Positions 1 through 12,603 of a DNA stretch of 40,711 nt are shown piece after piece. The stretch's first letter is position 1. Every line of letters starts with the position of its first letter. Made by a program: the position numbers and the translations under genes. This DNA is from Thiobacillus sp. 65-1059. Lineage in GTDB: Bacteria > Pseudomonadota > Gammaproteobacteria > Burkholderiales > Thiobacillaceae. The notes under the pieces were generated by a model. That model saw only the letters and a program-made list of their open reading frames with translations, had not been told where the DNA came from and searched no databases. The stretch is from NCBI GenBank assembly GCA_001897675.1, contig MKUE01000132.1:1-40711 (forward strand), in the 5' to 3' direction.

Positions 1-1077
<1,077 letters not shown>

Positions 1078-1113
1078 GGGTGGCCTCGTGCTTAAGGTAT
1101 ATTGAATGTCAGC

Positions 1114-1142
1114 TAAATGATGCCTTGCCGGGCGATTTCAAC
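1114..1142 (-). promoter_or_regulatory. Sigma-32 (heat-shock) type promoter of clpB
   Basis: Read on the minus strand, a -35 element GTTGAAA (1136-1142) is followed after 13 bases by CATCATTTA (1114-1122). The E. coli RpoH consensus is CTTGAAA and CCCCATnTA, so six of seven and six of the eight specified -10 positions match. It sits 37 bases upstream of the clpB start, a gene classically under RpoH control. No clear sigma-70 promoter for the divergent nadC was seen in the same gap. Confidence 0.6.
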
Positions 1143-1147
1143 CCTTT

Positions 1148-1993
1148 ATGTCTGAACTGAATGTAGAACAGGTTTTGTCCGATGTCGCGCGCGCGCTGGC
1201 CGAAGACGTCGGCAGCGGCGATCTTACCGCCCAGCTGATCCCCGCAGCGCAAACCGCCCGCGCCCGCGTCATCACCCGCGAGCCCGCCGTGGTCGCCGGG
1301 CGGCCGTGGTTCGACGCCTGCTTTCGCGCGCTCGACCCCGCCTGCATCCTCGACTGGCGGGTCGACGAGGGCGACTTTGTTGCTGCCGGCGACGTGCTGG
1401 TGGACATCGGCGGCCATGCCCGCGCGCTGCTGACCGCCGAACGCCCGGCGCTGAATTTTCTGCAGACCCTGTCGGCGGTGGCCACCGCCACCCGGCCCTA
1501 TGTCGAGGCGGTGCGCGGCACCCACGCCGCCATCCTCGACACCCGCAAGACCCTGCCCGGCCTGCGCATCGCCGAGAAATACGCGGTGCGGGCCGGCGGC
1601 GGACAGAACCAGCGCGTGGGCCTCTTCGACGGCATCCTGATCAAGGAAAACCACATCGCGGCGGCGGGCGGCATCGCGCAAGTGCTCGACGCCGCGTTCC
1701 GCCTGGCGCAAGACAAGGTCAGCGTGCAGATCGAGGTGGAAAACCTCGACGAGCTCGTTCAGGCCCTCGCCGCCGGCGCGCCACTGATCCTGCTCGACAA
1801 CTTCAGCCTGGCCGACCTGCGCCACGCGGTGCAGCTCAGCCACGGCCGCGCCCTGCTCGAAGCGTCCGGCAACATCACCCTGGAGACGGTGCGCGCAGTG
1901 GCCGAAACCGGGGTCGACCGCATTTCCATCGGCGGCCTCACCAAGCACATCCGTGCGGTCGACCTGTCGATGCGCATCGACGCCGATGCTTGA
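1148..1993 (+). CDS. nadC: Nicotinate-nucleotide pyrophosphorylase (carboxylating)
   Basis: NadC (quinolinate phosphoribosyltransferase) joins quinolinate and PRPP to give nicotinate mononucleotide and CO2, the last dedicated step of de novo NAD synthesis. The 281-residue length is normal. Diagnostic stretches are GDLT near residue 24, the TAERPALNFLQTLS helix, DTRKTLPGLR and EKYAVRAGGGQNQR (substrate and PRPP contacts), ILIKENH, the EVEN and LLDNF barrel strands, EASGNI and GVDRISIG. The start ATG at 1148 gives the usual N-terminus. The stop codon overlaps the start of the following acetyltransferase gene by eight bases, so the two are probably co-translated. NadE, the final NAD-forming enzyme, is also in the window at 6.2-7.8 kb. 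Confidence 0.97.
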   Translation: MSELNVEQVLSDVARALAEDVGSGDLTAQLIPAAQTARARVITREPAVVAGRPWFDACFRALDPACILDWRVDEGDFVAAGDVLVDIGGHARALLTAERPALNFLQTLSAVATATRPYVEAVRGTHAAILDTRKTLPGLRIAEKYAVRAGGGQNQRVGLFDGILIKENHIAAAGGIAQVLDAAFRLAQDKVSVQIEVENLDELVQALAAGAPLILLDNFSLADLRHAVQLSHGRALLEASGNITLETVRAVAETGVDRISIGGLTKHIRAVDLSMRIDADA

Positions 1994-2468
1994 GCTTGTC
2001 CGCGCCCGCTACGACGACCCCGTACACGCATCCGCGCTGATCGACCTGCTCGACCATTACGCGCGCGAGCCGGCGGGCGGCGGCGCGCCGCTCAGCGACT
2101 TCGCCCGCGGCAAGCTGATCGGGGAACTCGCTGTGCGCCCCTTCATCTTCAGCGTGCTGGCGTTCGACGACGGCGCCCCGGTCGGCCTCGTCAACGCCAT
2201 CGAAGGCTTTTCCACCTTCGCCTGTGCCCCGCTGGTCAACGTGCACGACGTCGTCGTCATGCCCAGCCATCGCGGCCGCGGCATTGCGGCACGACTGTTC
2301 GCCGAGGTCGAGGCCATCGCGCGCGAACGCGGCGCCTGCAAGCTGACCCTGGAAGTGCTCTCCGGCAACCGCGCCGCGCGGGCGCTCTACGAAAAGCTGG
2401 GGTTCGACGACTACCGGCTCGACCCCGCCATGGGCGACGCGCAGTTCATGCAGAAGTGGCTGGCCTGA
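1986..2468 (+). CDS. GNAT-family N-acetyltransferase
   Basis: A 160-residue single-domain acetyltransferase that should transfer an acetyl group from acetyl-CoA to an amine; the acceptor cannot be told from sequence. Motif A is seen as VVVMPSHRGRGIAARLF (about 94-110), with the RGRGIA pyrophosphate loop, and motif B as NRAARALYEKLGFDDY (about 128-143), the usual GNAT C-terminal strand-helix. The start was set at the ATG at 1986, inside the end of nadC (ATGCTTGA overlap), because it gives the compact GNAT N-terminus MLELVRARYDD; an in-frame ATG at 1953 would lengthen the overlap. The 3' end overlaps the ligase gene by 13 bases, so nadC, this gene and the ligase look like one transcription unit. 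Confidence 0.85.
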   Translation: MLELVRARYDDPVHASALIDLLDHYAREPAGGGAPLSDFARGKLIGELAVRPFIFSVLAFDDGAPVGLVNAIEGFSTFACAPLVNVHDVVVMPSHRGRGIAARLFAEVEAIARERGACKLTLEVLSGNRAARALYEKLGFDDYRLDPAMGDAQFMQKWLA

Positions 2469-3313
2469 TACGCGCCCTTTCCGCACTGTGGCTGGCGCTG
2501 GCGCTGGCCGCCCAGCCGGCATGGGGCGATACGCCGCCGAGTGCTCCGGCCATGCTCCTGGCCGAGGTCTATGCCGGCAACGTCGACCCCAGCCAATACT
2601 GGGTGAGCGAGAAATTCGACGGCGTGCGCGCCCAGTGGGACGGCCGCGCCCTGCGCTTTCGCGGCGGCGGCCTGGTTCCTGCACCGGCGTGGTTCACCGC
2701 GAATTTTCCGGCGCTGCCGCTGGACGGTGAATTGTGGATCGCACGCGGCCGGTTCGATGCGCTGTCGGGCACGGTGCGCAAGATCGAACCTGTGGACGCC
2801 GAATGGCGGCAGGTGCGCTACCTGATTTTCGAATTGCCCGGCGCGGCGGGCGATTTCAGCGAACGCGTCCAGCAGATGCGGGCCATTGTTGCCCGGGCCG
2901 GCGTGCCCTGGCTTGAGGCCGTCGGGCAGGCACGCGTGGCCGACAAGGCCGAACTGATGCAGCGCCTGGATGCCGTGCTGCGCGCGGGCGGAGAAGGCCT
3001 GATGCTGCATCGCGCGGACGCGCCGTATCGGACCGGCCGCAGCGATGTGTTGCTGAAGCTGAAGCCCTGGCAGGATGCCGAAGCAGTCGTCGTCGGCCAC
3101 CTCCCCGGCAGCGGCAAATACCGGGGCATGACCGGCGCGCTGCAGATGGAAACGCCGGACGGCAAGCGCTTCCGCATCGGCAGCGGACTCTCCGACGCGC
3201 TGCGCCGCCAGCCGCCTCCCATCGGCACGCGCATCACCTATCGCTATCAGCAACTGACGAAAAACGGAGTGCCGCGGTTTCCGCGCTATCTGCGCGTCAG
3301 GGAAGATTTCTAA
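2456..3313 (+). CDS. ligE: Exported ATP-dependent DNA ligase (Lig E type)
   Basis: A minimal ATP-dependent DNA ligase of 285 residues made only of the nucleotidyltransferase and OB-fold domains. Motif I is EKFDGVR with the adenylated lysine at K53, motif III LDGELW, motif IIIa YLIFELPG, motif IV GEGLMLH and motif V LLKLKPW; the OB domain runs from about residue 215 (GMTGALQM) to the end. Residues 1-24 form a hydrophobic signal peptide ending AWG-D. This matches the Lig E group of Proteobacteria such as Neisseria and Haemophilus, thought to seal nicks in the periplasm, perhaps during DNA uptake. The GTG at 2456 was chosen because it supplies the signal peptide; the next ATG (residue 33) would remove it. 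It ends four bases from convergent pgeF. Confidence 0.88.
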   Translation: MAGLIRALSALWLALALAAQPAWGDTPPSAPAMLLAEVYAGNVDPSQYWVSEKFDGVRAQWDGRALRFRGGGLVPAPAWFTANFPALPLDGELWIARGRFDALSGTVRKIEPVDAEWRQVRYLIFELPGAAGDFSERVQQMRAIVARAGVPWLEAVGQARVADKAELMQRLDAVLRAGGEGLMLHRADAPYRTGRSDVLLKLKPWQDAEAVVVGHLPGSGKYRGMTGALQMETPDGKRFRIGSGLSDALRRQPPPIGTRITYRYQQLTKNGVPRFPRYLRVREDF

Positions 3314-3317
3314 CGGC

Positions 3318-4040
3318 TTATTCCAGCCAGATCAGCGCCGCCATCCGCCCGGTCACGGCGTCGCGGCGGTAGGAGAAGAAGGCATCCGCTTCGCTGAAGG
3401 TGCAGCGTCCGCCACCGTAGATCGCCTGCACGCCGATGTGATTGAGGCGGATGCGCGCAAGCCGGTAGATGTCGGCGAGCCATTTCCCAGGCACGGGCAG
3501 CGGCACGAAGGCTGCGGCGGCCTCAGCATGCTGCGCGACAAAGGCCTCGCGCACATCGTCGCCCACTTCGAACGCCTGCGGCCCGATGGCAGCCCCCATC
3601 CAGGCGAGGACTTGATCCGGCGGCACCTGCATCGCGGCCACGGCGGCTTCGAGCACGCCGCCGGCGAGTCCGCGCCAGCCGGCGTGGGCGGCGGCGACCA
3701 CGCTGCCGGCGCGGTCGCAGAACAGCACCGGCAGGCAGTCGGCGGTGAGCACGGCGCAGGCTGCTCCCGCTTGGCGGGTGAACGAGGCATCGGCTTCGCG
3801 CTCGGCGTCGCGGCCGAGTTCGGCCACGCGCGCGCTGTGCACCTGCCTGAGCCAGCCCGGCTCGGCGGGCAGCCGTTCCCTCAGGCGCGCCCGGTTGGCG
3901 GCGACGTGGACCGGATCGTCGCCGACGTGATCGCCGAGGTTGAGGCTTGCCCACTGCGCCCGGCTCACCCCGCCCGTGCGGGTGGTCATCAGGCTTTTTA
4001 CCCGCGCCGGGGCGGGCCAGTCGGGAACGATCGGGTTCAT
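3318..4040 (-). CDS. pgeF: Peptidoglycan editing factor / YfiH (laccase-domain) family protein
   Basis: A 240-residue member of the Cu-oxidase_4/YfiH family. Members have been described as purine nucleoside phosphorylases with adenosine deaminase activity, and E. coli YfiH (PgeF) has been linked to removing wrongly incorporated serine from muropeptides; which role applies here is not decidable. The zinc-site motifs are present: RQVHSARV (His), VLTADCLPVLFCD (Cys) and AAHAGWRGLAGGVL (His), plus GAAIGPQAFEVGDDV and the C-terminal GGGRCTF and FFSYRRD. The ATG at 4040 was chosen because it overlaps the rluD stop as ATGA and gives the family N-terminus (NPIVPDWPAP); the open frame extends further upstream. 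Coupling to rluD is common in Proteobacteria. Confidence 0.92.
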   Translation of the reverse strand: MNPIVPDWPAPARVKSLMTTRTGGVSRAQWASLNLGDHVGDDPVHVAANRARLRERLPAEPGWLRQVHSARVAELGRDAEREADASFTRQAGAACAVLTADCLPVLFCDRAGSVVAAAHAGWRGLAGGVLEAAVAAMQVPPDQVLAWMGAAIGPQAFEVGDDVREAFVAQHAEAAAAFVPLPVPGKWLADIYRLARIRLNHIGVQAIYGGGRCTFSEADAFFSYRRDAVTGRMAALIWLE

Positions 4041-5014
4041 TTGCCCCAGACGGTATTGTCGCGCAGCGCCTGCAGCAGCGAGGCGAAGTCGGGCGGCAGC
4101 GGACATTCCCACTGCATGAATTCCTCGGTGATCGGGTGGATCAGGCCCAGCCGCTCGGCGTGCAGCGCCTGGCGCGGGAACGGAATCTTGAGATGGCTGC
4201 GGCGGCTGGCGCTGTAGACCTGCTCGCCGACCAGCGGGTGGCCGATGTGCTGCATGTGGACCCGGATCTGGTGGGTGCGGCCGGTTTCCAGCCGGCAGCG
4301 CAGCAGCGTCACGCCGGGGAAGCGTTCGACCACGTCGTAATGCGTGACTGCCTGCTTGCCCATGCTGTGCACGGTGCGCTTGGTGCGGTTGTGCGGATCG
4401 CGCGCCAGCGGCATATCGACGGTGCCCGCGTGGTCGACCTCGCCATACACCAGGGCGAGGTATTCGCGCTTGACGCTACGCGCCTGCAGCTGGCGCACCA
4501 GGTCGGTATGGGCTTGCAGGGTCTTGGCGACGACCAGCAGGCCGGAGGTATCCTTGTCGAGCCGGTGCACGATGCCGGCGCGCGGCAGCTCGGCCGACTG
4601 CGGCACCCGGTGCAGCAGCGCGTTCAACAGCGTGCCGCGCGGATTGCCGCTGCCGGGATGGACCACCAGCCCGACCGGTTTGTCGATGACCAGCAGCACC
4701 GGATCTTCGAACACCACGTTGAGCGGGATGGCTTCCGGTGCGTCGGGGGTGGCGTTCGGATCGGGCTCGATCTCGACCCGCACCGCCTCGCCGCCGCTGA
4801 CCTTCATCTTGGTCGTGCCCCAGGCGTCGTCCACCGCGATCTTGCGCGCACGGATCCAGTTCTGGATGCGGTTGCGCGAAAACTCCGGCAGCAGGGCGGC
4901 CAGGGCCTGGTCCAGGCGCTGGCCGCCCTGCGCATCCGGGATCACCAGCTGGCGGATATCGCCTTCGCTATTTCCCTTATAATCGGCCGACGAATTTTCT
5001 GTGTCTTTTTCCAT
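4037..5014 (-). CDS. rluD: 23S rRNA pseudouridine synthase RluD
   Basis: RluD isomerises uridines 1911, 1915 and 1917 in helix 69 of 23S rRNA (E. coli numbering) and supports 50S maturation. The 325-residue protein has an N-terminal S4-like RNA-binding domain (GQRLDQALAALLPEFSRNRIQNWI) and the RluA-family catalytic core, with GIVHRLDKDTSGLLVVAKT carrying the catalytic Asp, then REYLALVYG, LETGRTHQIRVHM and RQALHAERLGL. The ATG at 5014 was chosen; a longer frame to 5140 would run inside bamD. That start codon shares its CATG with the bamD start on the other strand, and the bamD -10 lies inside the first codons of rluD. The 3' end overlaps pgeF by ATGA. Confidence 0.95.
   Translation of the reverse strand: MEKDTENSSADYKGNSEGDIRQLVIPDAQGGQRLDQALAALLPEFSRNRIQNWIRARKIAVDDAWGTTKMKVSGGEAVRVEIEPDPNATPDAPEAIPLNVVFEDPVLLVIDKPVGLVVHPGSGNPRGTLLNALLHRVPQSAELPRAGIVHRLDKDTSGLLVVAKTLQAHTDLVRQLQARSVKREYLALVYGEVDHAGTVDMPLARDPHNRTKRTVHSMGKQAVTHYDVVERFPGVTLLRCRLETGRTHQIRVHMQHIGHPLVGEQVYSASRRSHLKIPFPRQALHAERLGLIHPITEEFMQWECPLPPDFASLLQALRDNTVWGK
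4978..4983 (+). promoter_or_regulatory. Putative -10 element of the bamD promoter
   Basis: A perfect TATAAT lies 29 bases before the bamD ATG, within the first dozen codons of the divergent rluD gene. The -35 region around 4954-4960 (GGATATC) is a poor match to TTGACA, so only the -10 is convincing. Transcription from here would leave an untranslated leader of about 22 bases with no strong Shine-Dalgarno sequence. Confidence 0.5.
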
Positions 5015-5858
5015 GCTTAAGCAACGTTCATCCGGTTTCACTACATTCAATCGGGCGCCTGGCTTCAAACGGGCGCTGGGCAGCGCACTGCTGGCCGCTG
5101 CGCTCACCCTGGGCGGCTGCGGACTGCTGCCCGAGGTCAAGGATGAAACCGCGGGCTGGTCGGCGCAGAAGCTCTATACCGAGGCGAAAGACAATCTCAA
5201 CGAGGGCAACTACGACCGCGCGGTCAAGCTGTTCGAAACGCTGGAGTCGCGCTACCCGTTCGGCCGCTATGCGCAGCAGGCCCAGCTGGAAGTCGCCTAC
5301 GCCTACTACAAGGACAATGAGCCGATTTCCGCCATTGCCGCGTGCGACCGCTTCATCAAGCTGCACCCCAATCACCCTAACGTCGATTACGCCTACTATC
5401 TGAAGGGCCTGGCGAATTTTAACGACGACCTCGGCCTGCTGGGCAACCTGGTCGACCAGGACATGAGCGAACGCGACCCCAAGGCCGCGCGCGATGCGTT
5501 CCTCGCGTTCAAGGAACTGAGCACCCGCTTCCCCGACAGCAAATACGCCGCCGACTCGACCGCCCGCATGAAGTACCTGGTCAACGCGCTGGCCGGCAAC
5601 GAAGTCCACGTCGCCAAATATTATCTGAAACGCGAAGCCTGGGTGGCGGCCGCCAATCGCGCCAAGGAAGTGCTGAAAACCTACCCCGAAGCCCCCGCCC
5701 TGGAAGAAGCGCTGGCGATCATGGTGGTGGCCTACGACAAGCTGAAACTGACCGATCTGCGCGACGATGCGCAGCGCGTGCTGACGCTCAACTTCCCCAA
5801 CAGCAAGTACGCCAAGGGCGTCAGCACCGAAGGCAAGGCGTGGTACCGGTTCTGGTGA
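5013..5858 (+). CDS. bamD: Outer membrane assembly lipoprotein BamD
   Basis: BamD (older names ComL, YfiO) is the essential lipoprotein partner of BamA in the machine that folds beta-barrel proteins into the outer membrane. The 281-residue product starts with a signal sequence and a lipobox LGGC whose Cys36 would be lipidated. The mature part is a run of TPR-like helices: YTEAKDNLNEGNYDRAVKLF, YPFGRYAQQAQLEVAYAYYK, HPNHPNVDYAYYLKGL, then the conserved DQDMSERDPKAARDAFLAF and the C-terminal LKTYPEAPALEEALAI repeat. The ATG at 5013 is preferred over GTG at 5001 because it directly precedes the basic MLKQR segment. It stands as a single gene, convergent with glnB; bamA lies 12 kb away in the lipid A operon. 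Confidence 0.96.
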   Translation: MLKQRSSGFTTFNRAPGFKRALGSALLAAALTLGGCGLLPEVKDETAGWSAQKLYTEAKDNLNEGNYDRAVKLFETLESRYPFGRYAQQAQLEVAYAYYKDNEPISAIAACDRFIKLHPNHPNVDYAYYLKGLANFNDDLGLLGNLVDQDMSERDPKAARDAFLAFKELSTRFPDSKYAADSTARMKYLVNALAGNEVHVAKYYLKREAWVAAANRAKEVLKTYPEAPALEEALAIMVVAYDKLKLTDLRDDAQRVLTLNFPNSKYAKGVSTEGKAWYRFW

Positions 5859-5870
5859 TCGATTAGCGCG

Positions 5871-9872
<4,002 letters not shown>

Positions 9873-9874
<2 letters not shown>

Positions 9875-11078
9875 GTATTTTTCGATGGAAACTCGCCAAG
9901 ACGTGCATTTTGAAGCAAAGCCCCCCGCTACGGAAGCCAAAGCCGCAGAAACGGCAGTCCGCGTCGTCATGCGCATGGCCGAACTGCCGGCCGGCGCATG
10001 GAACGCCCTGGCCGGCGATTCGCCCTTCCTGCAGCACGCCTTTCTCGACGCACTGGAAACCACCGGCTGCGTCGGCGTCGACATCGGCTGGGAACCGGTG
10101 CACCTGGCGCTATTCAGGGACGGCCGGCTCGACGCCGCGATGCCCCTCTACGTCAAGCGCCACTCCTGGGGCGAGTTCGTGTTCGACTGGGCATGGGCCG
10201 ACGCCTACCGCCGCCATGGTCTCGACTACTACCCCAAGCTGGCGTGCTGCGTCCCTTTCTCGCCGGTGCCCGGGCCGCGCCTGCTGGCACGCAACGACGC
10301 CGACCGCGGCGCACTGATCCAGGCAGCGCTCAAGCTCACCCGCGATCTGAACTGCTCGTCGTTCCACATCCTGTTTCCCGCCGAGGCGGATCATGCCGCG
10401 CTCCAGGCCACTCGACTATTGCATCGCAGCGGCTTCCAGTTCCACTGGTTCAACGCGGGCTACGCCGGCTTCGACGACTTCCTCGCCGCGATGACGCACG
10501 ACAAGCGCAAGAAGATCCGCCAGGAAAGAAAGAAGCTGCGCGCGCTGGGGGTGACGTTTCGCTGGGTGGAAGGCAGGGAGAGCGCCGACGCCGACTGGGA
10601 TTTCTTCTACCGCTGCTACGCCGACACCTACGCCCGCCACCGCAGCGAACCGCATCTCAACCGCGCCTTTTTCGCGAAGCTGCGCGAGACGATGCCGGGC
10701 AATCTGCTGCTCATCATCGCGGACAAGGACGGCGAACCCACCGCCTGCTCGTTCTGCCTGAAGGACGGCCAGCGGCTGTACGGCCGCCACTGGGGCACGC
10801 TGGAATACGTGCCCGGCCTGCATTTCGAGACCTGCTACCAGCAAGGCATCGAATACGCGATCGCGAATGGACTGAAAGTCTTCGAAGGCGGCGCGCAGGG
10901 CGAGCACAAGCTGTCGCGCGGGCTGGTGCCCACCGCCACGCATTCCTGGCACTGGCTGGAAAACGCCGAATTCCGCGAGGCGGTCGATCGCTTTCTGGAA
11001 CGCGAGACCGACGCCATCGGCCACTACATGGACGAACTCGACGGGCCGTTCCGCCGCGAGCCGCCCCCCAAGGGCTGA
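9873..11078 (+). CDS. FemAB/GNAT-like protein of the COG3146 (DUF482) family
   Basis: A soluble protein of up to 401 residues from the family described as 'peptidoglycan biosynthesis/recognition' or DUF482, with a double GNAT-like fold resembling FemAB aminoacyl transferases. Family stretches include SPFLQHAFLDALE near 50, PLYVKRHSWGEFVFDWAWADAY, CCVPFSPVPGPRLL, RKKIRQERKK, YRCYADTYARH, FCLKDGQRLYGRHWG, LHFETCYQQGIEYAI and FEGGAQGEHKLSRG. Substrate and role are not established; aminoacyl or acyl transfer is inferred from the fold. The ATG at 9873 shares CATG with the sucC start; ATG 9885 and GTG 9903 are equally plausible, but the conserved part begins by about residue 29, so start 9969 is too late. 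It is convergent with the antiporter gene (3-base gap). Confidence 0.85.
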
Positions 11079-11081
11079 TGC

Positions 11082-12083
11082 TCAGACCAGGACGGCCGTC
11101 AGGTAGGTCACGTAAAGCGCGCCGTTGACGAACAGGTGCCACACCCGCAGCCCGCCGTTCAGCGCAGCCCAGCGCAGCCAGAACGCCGCGATCAGCGTGA
11201 TGCCCACCCCCAGCAGCACCTCCTTCTGCGGCGACCACGGCGTGAGCGAGATGCCGATGGCGGGCAACAGCGTGCCCTGGAACACCATCGCGCCGGTGAT
11301 GTTGCCGAACGCCAGCGTGTCCTTGCGCTTGCGGATCCATAGAATCGAGTTCACCTTCTCCGGCAACTCGGTCGCAACCGGAATGATCATCAGCGACAGC
11401 AGCAGCGCGGAGATGCCGATGATGGGGGCGGCCAGTTCCACGCCGTGGATGAAGCCCTTGGCACCGGCGACCAGAAGCGCCAGGCCCAGCGCCAGCTGCA
11501 CGAGGATGAAGAACAGGTTCTGCGGCAGGCCGAAACGGTTGAGCAGCATAGGCGACCCGGCCTCGGTGGCGTGGCCCTCCTCGACCAGCTTGCTCGATGC
11601 GTGCAGGGTCAGCATCACGTACACGAAATAGATCGTCACCATGACGAAGGCGATCGAGCCGCGCACCCAGCCTTCTCCATGCGGCACGAACATGGCGGCG
11701 AATGCCAGCATGAACGCCATCAGGAAGAAGTCGAGGTCGCGCTTGAGGCCGGTTTTCTCCGGGGTGAGGTGGCCCAGCAACCCGCGTCGTTTCAGCACGG
11801 CCACGCTCATCAGGAACAGCGACAGCGTCGACAGCATGAGCGGCGCACCGAGGATGGCGCCGACGCCGATTTCTTCGTTGGTGGCGGCGTTGCCGCTGCC
11901 GGCGAAGATCGCCAGCAGCGGCACCAGGGTTTCCGGCATGGCGGTGCCGACCGCGGCGAACAACGAGCCGGTGACGCCCTCCGAGATGTGCAGTTTCTCG
12001 CCCAGATGTTCGAGCGCGTTGACAAAGATTTCCGCCGCCACCAGGATCAGCAGCAGATAGCCGAAGAGTTCGAGAAACAGCAT
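11082..12083 (-). CDS. Sodium/calcium exchanger (CaCA) family membrane antiporter
   Basis: An integral inner-membrane protein of about 333 residues with two halves of hydrophobic helices, the layout of the Ca2+/cation antiporter superfamily. The two alpha-repeats are visible as GSLFAAVGTAMPETLVPLLA in the first half and SALLLSLMIIPVATELPEKV in the second, each carrying the transport-site Glu after a small-residue/Pro bend. The charged loop between halves includes LKRRGLLGHLTPEKTGLKRD. Transported ion and partner are unknown. The ATG at 12083 is used because it begins just before the first hydrophobic helix; the open frame upstream to 12266 is Ser/Ala-rich and non-membrane, and covers the thioredoxin-like remnant on the other strand. 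No strong ribosome site was seen. Confidence 0.85.
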   Translation of the reverse strand: MLFLELFGYLLLILVAAEIFVNALEHLGEKLHISEGVTGSLFAAVGTAMPETLVPLLAIFAGSGNAATNEEIGVGAILGAPLMLSTLSLFLMSVAVLKRRGLLGHLTPEKTGLKRDLDFFLMAFMLAFAAMFVPHGEGWVRGSIAFVMVTIYFVYVMLTLHASSKLVEEGHATEAGSPMLLNRFGLPQNLFFILVQLALGLALLVAGAKGFIHGVELAAPIIGISALLLSLMIIPVATELPEKVNSILWIRKRKDTLAFGNITGAMVFQGTLLPAIGISLTPWSPQKEVLLGVGITLIAAFWLRWAALNGGLRVWHLFVNGALYVTYLTAVLV

Positions 12084-12412
12084 GAGGGCCAGCCCGGAGG
12101 AAAAGTGCGATTCTACCAGCCGCAAGCTGCCCGCCCGGCCGCCACTTGCGGCGGCGCTGTTCGGCGCGCTGCAAGGCAGCGCGTGCCGGGCATGGAAGAA
12201 GCTGTTGCCGCAGGCGCTGGCCGACGCAACCGGCGCATTCCACGAAGCCGATGTCGGCGAAGCCACCGGGCTGGCGCGCGCTGCTTCGGCATTTTCATCC
12301 GCCCGCGGTCTACCTCTACCGCGATGGGCGGTTTCATGCCGAGCTGCGGTGCGCGGCGATTCGCCGGGCCGCGCAACGCCTGCTGACAGCCTCGGCGCAG
12401 GACGAGCCTTAA
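12082..12412 (+). pseudogene. Possible frameshifted thioredoxin-fold remnant
   Basis: Two plus-strand frames with coding-like G/C third positions abut near 12270-12285. The first reads ACRAWKKLLPQALADATGAF and HEADVGEATGLAR; the second continues LLRHFHPPAVYLYRDGRF and HAELRCAAIRRAAQRLL to a TAA at 12410-12412. Joined by skipping one base they give a thioredoxin-like order: helix after the (here missing) CxxC, an ADVxE strand, then the PAVYLYRDGR strand pair. No single frame encodes both halves, so this is either a degraded gene or a sequencing indel. The start is uncertain: ATG 12082 is in the first frame, while a GGAGG followed by GTG 12105 is in the third frame. Resemblance to thioredoxin is by eye only. 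Confidence 0.35.
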
Positions 12413-12498
12413 CTATTGAGACGGCCAGACAATGTTTGAATCCCCCTGTGTTTTTCGCGCCGTCCCGAGCGGGGCGGTTCGTTGAGCCGCCTCAATAG
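12413..12498. repeat. 86-bp element with 13-base terminal inverted repeats (copy 1)
   Basis: CTATTGAGACGGC (12413-12425) pairs with GCCGCCTCAATAG (12486-12498) with one mismatch. The left arm begins immediately after the TAA of the thioredoxin-like remnant. Inside, CCGTCCC-GAGC-GGGGCGG (12460-12477) makes a seven-pair hairpin (one G-U). GTTTGAA lies 21 bases in from the left end, at the same offset as in the neighbouring copy read in reverse. With the next element it fills the non-coding gap before the CopD-like gene. Confidence 0.6.
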
Positions 12499-12515
12499 AA
12501 CGCTGTTTTCAATGG

Positions 12516-12603
12516 TTATTGATTCGGCCTCCCGCGCCGTCTCATGCAGTCCGGGCAAGCCGAGCTTCAATACCGTTCAAACTCCATCAGACCGAATCAA
12601 TAA
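12516..12603. repeat. 88-bp element with 12-base terminal inverted repeats (copy 2, inverted)
   Basis: TTATTGATTCGG (12516-12527) and CCGAATCAATAA (12592-12603) are perfect inverted repeats. The arms are close to those of copy 1; the shared core is YTATTGAKNCGG. Read in reverse, the first 28 bases match copy 1 at 19 positions, including GTTTGAA 21 bases from the end. The right arm contains the stop codon of the CopD-like gene. The two copies are separated by 17 bases. Confidence 0.6.

Noticed and set aside
3304-3330. Terminator between the convergent ligase and pgeF genes
   Set aside because: The four-base gap and flanks show no stem followed by a T-run.
12456-12480. Hairpin CCGTCCC/GGGGCGG inside the first inverted-repeat element as a terminator
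   Set aside because: There is no U-run after the stem in either direction, so it is described as part of the element only.
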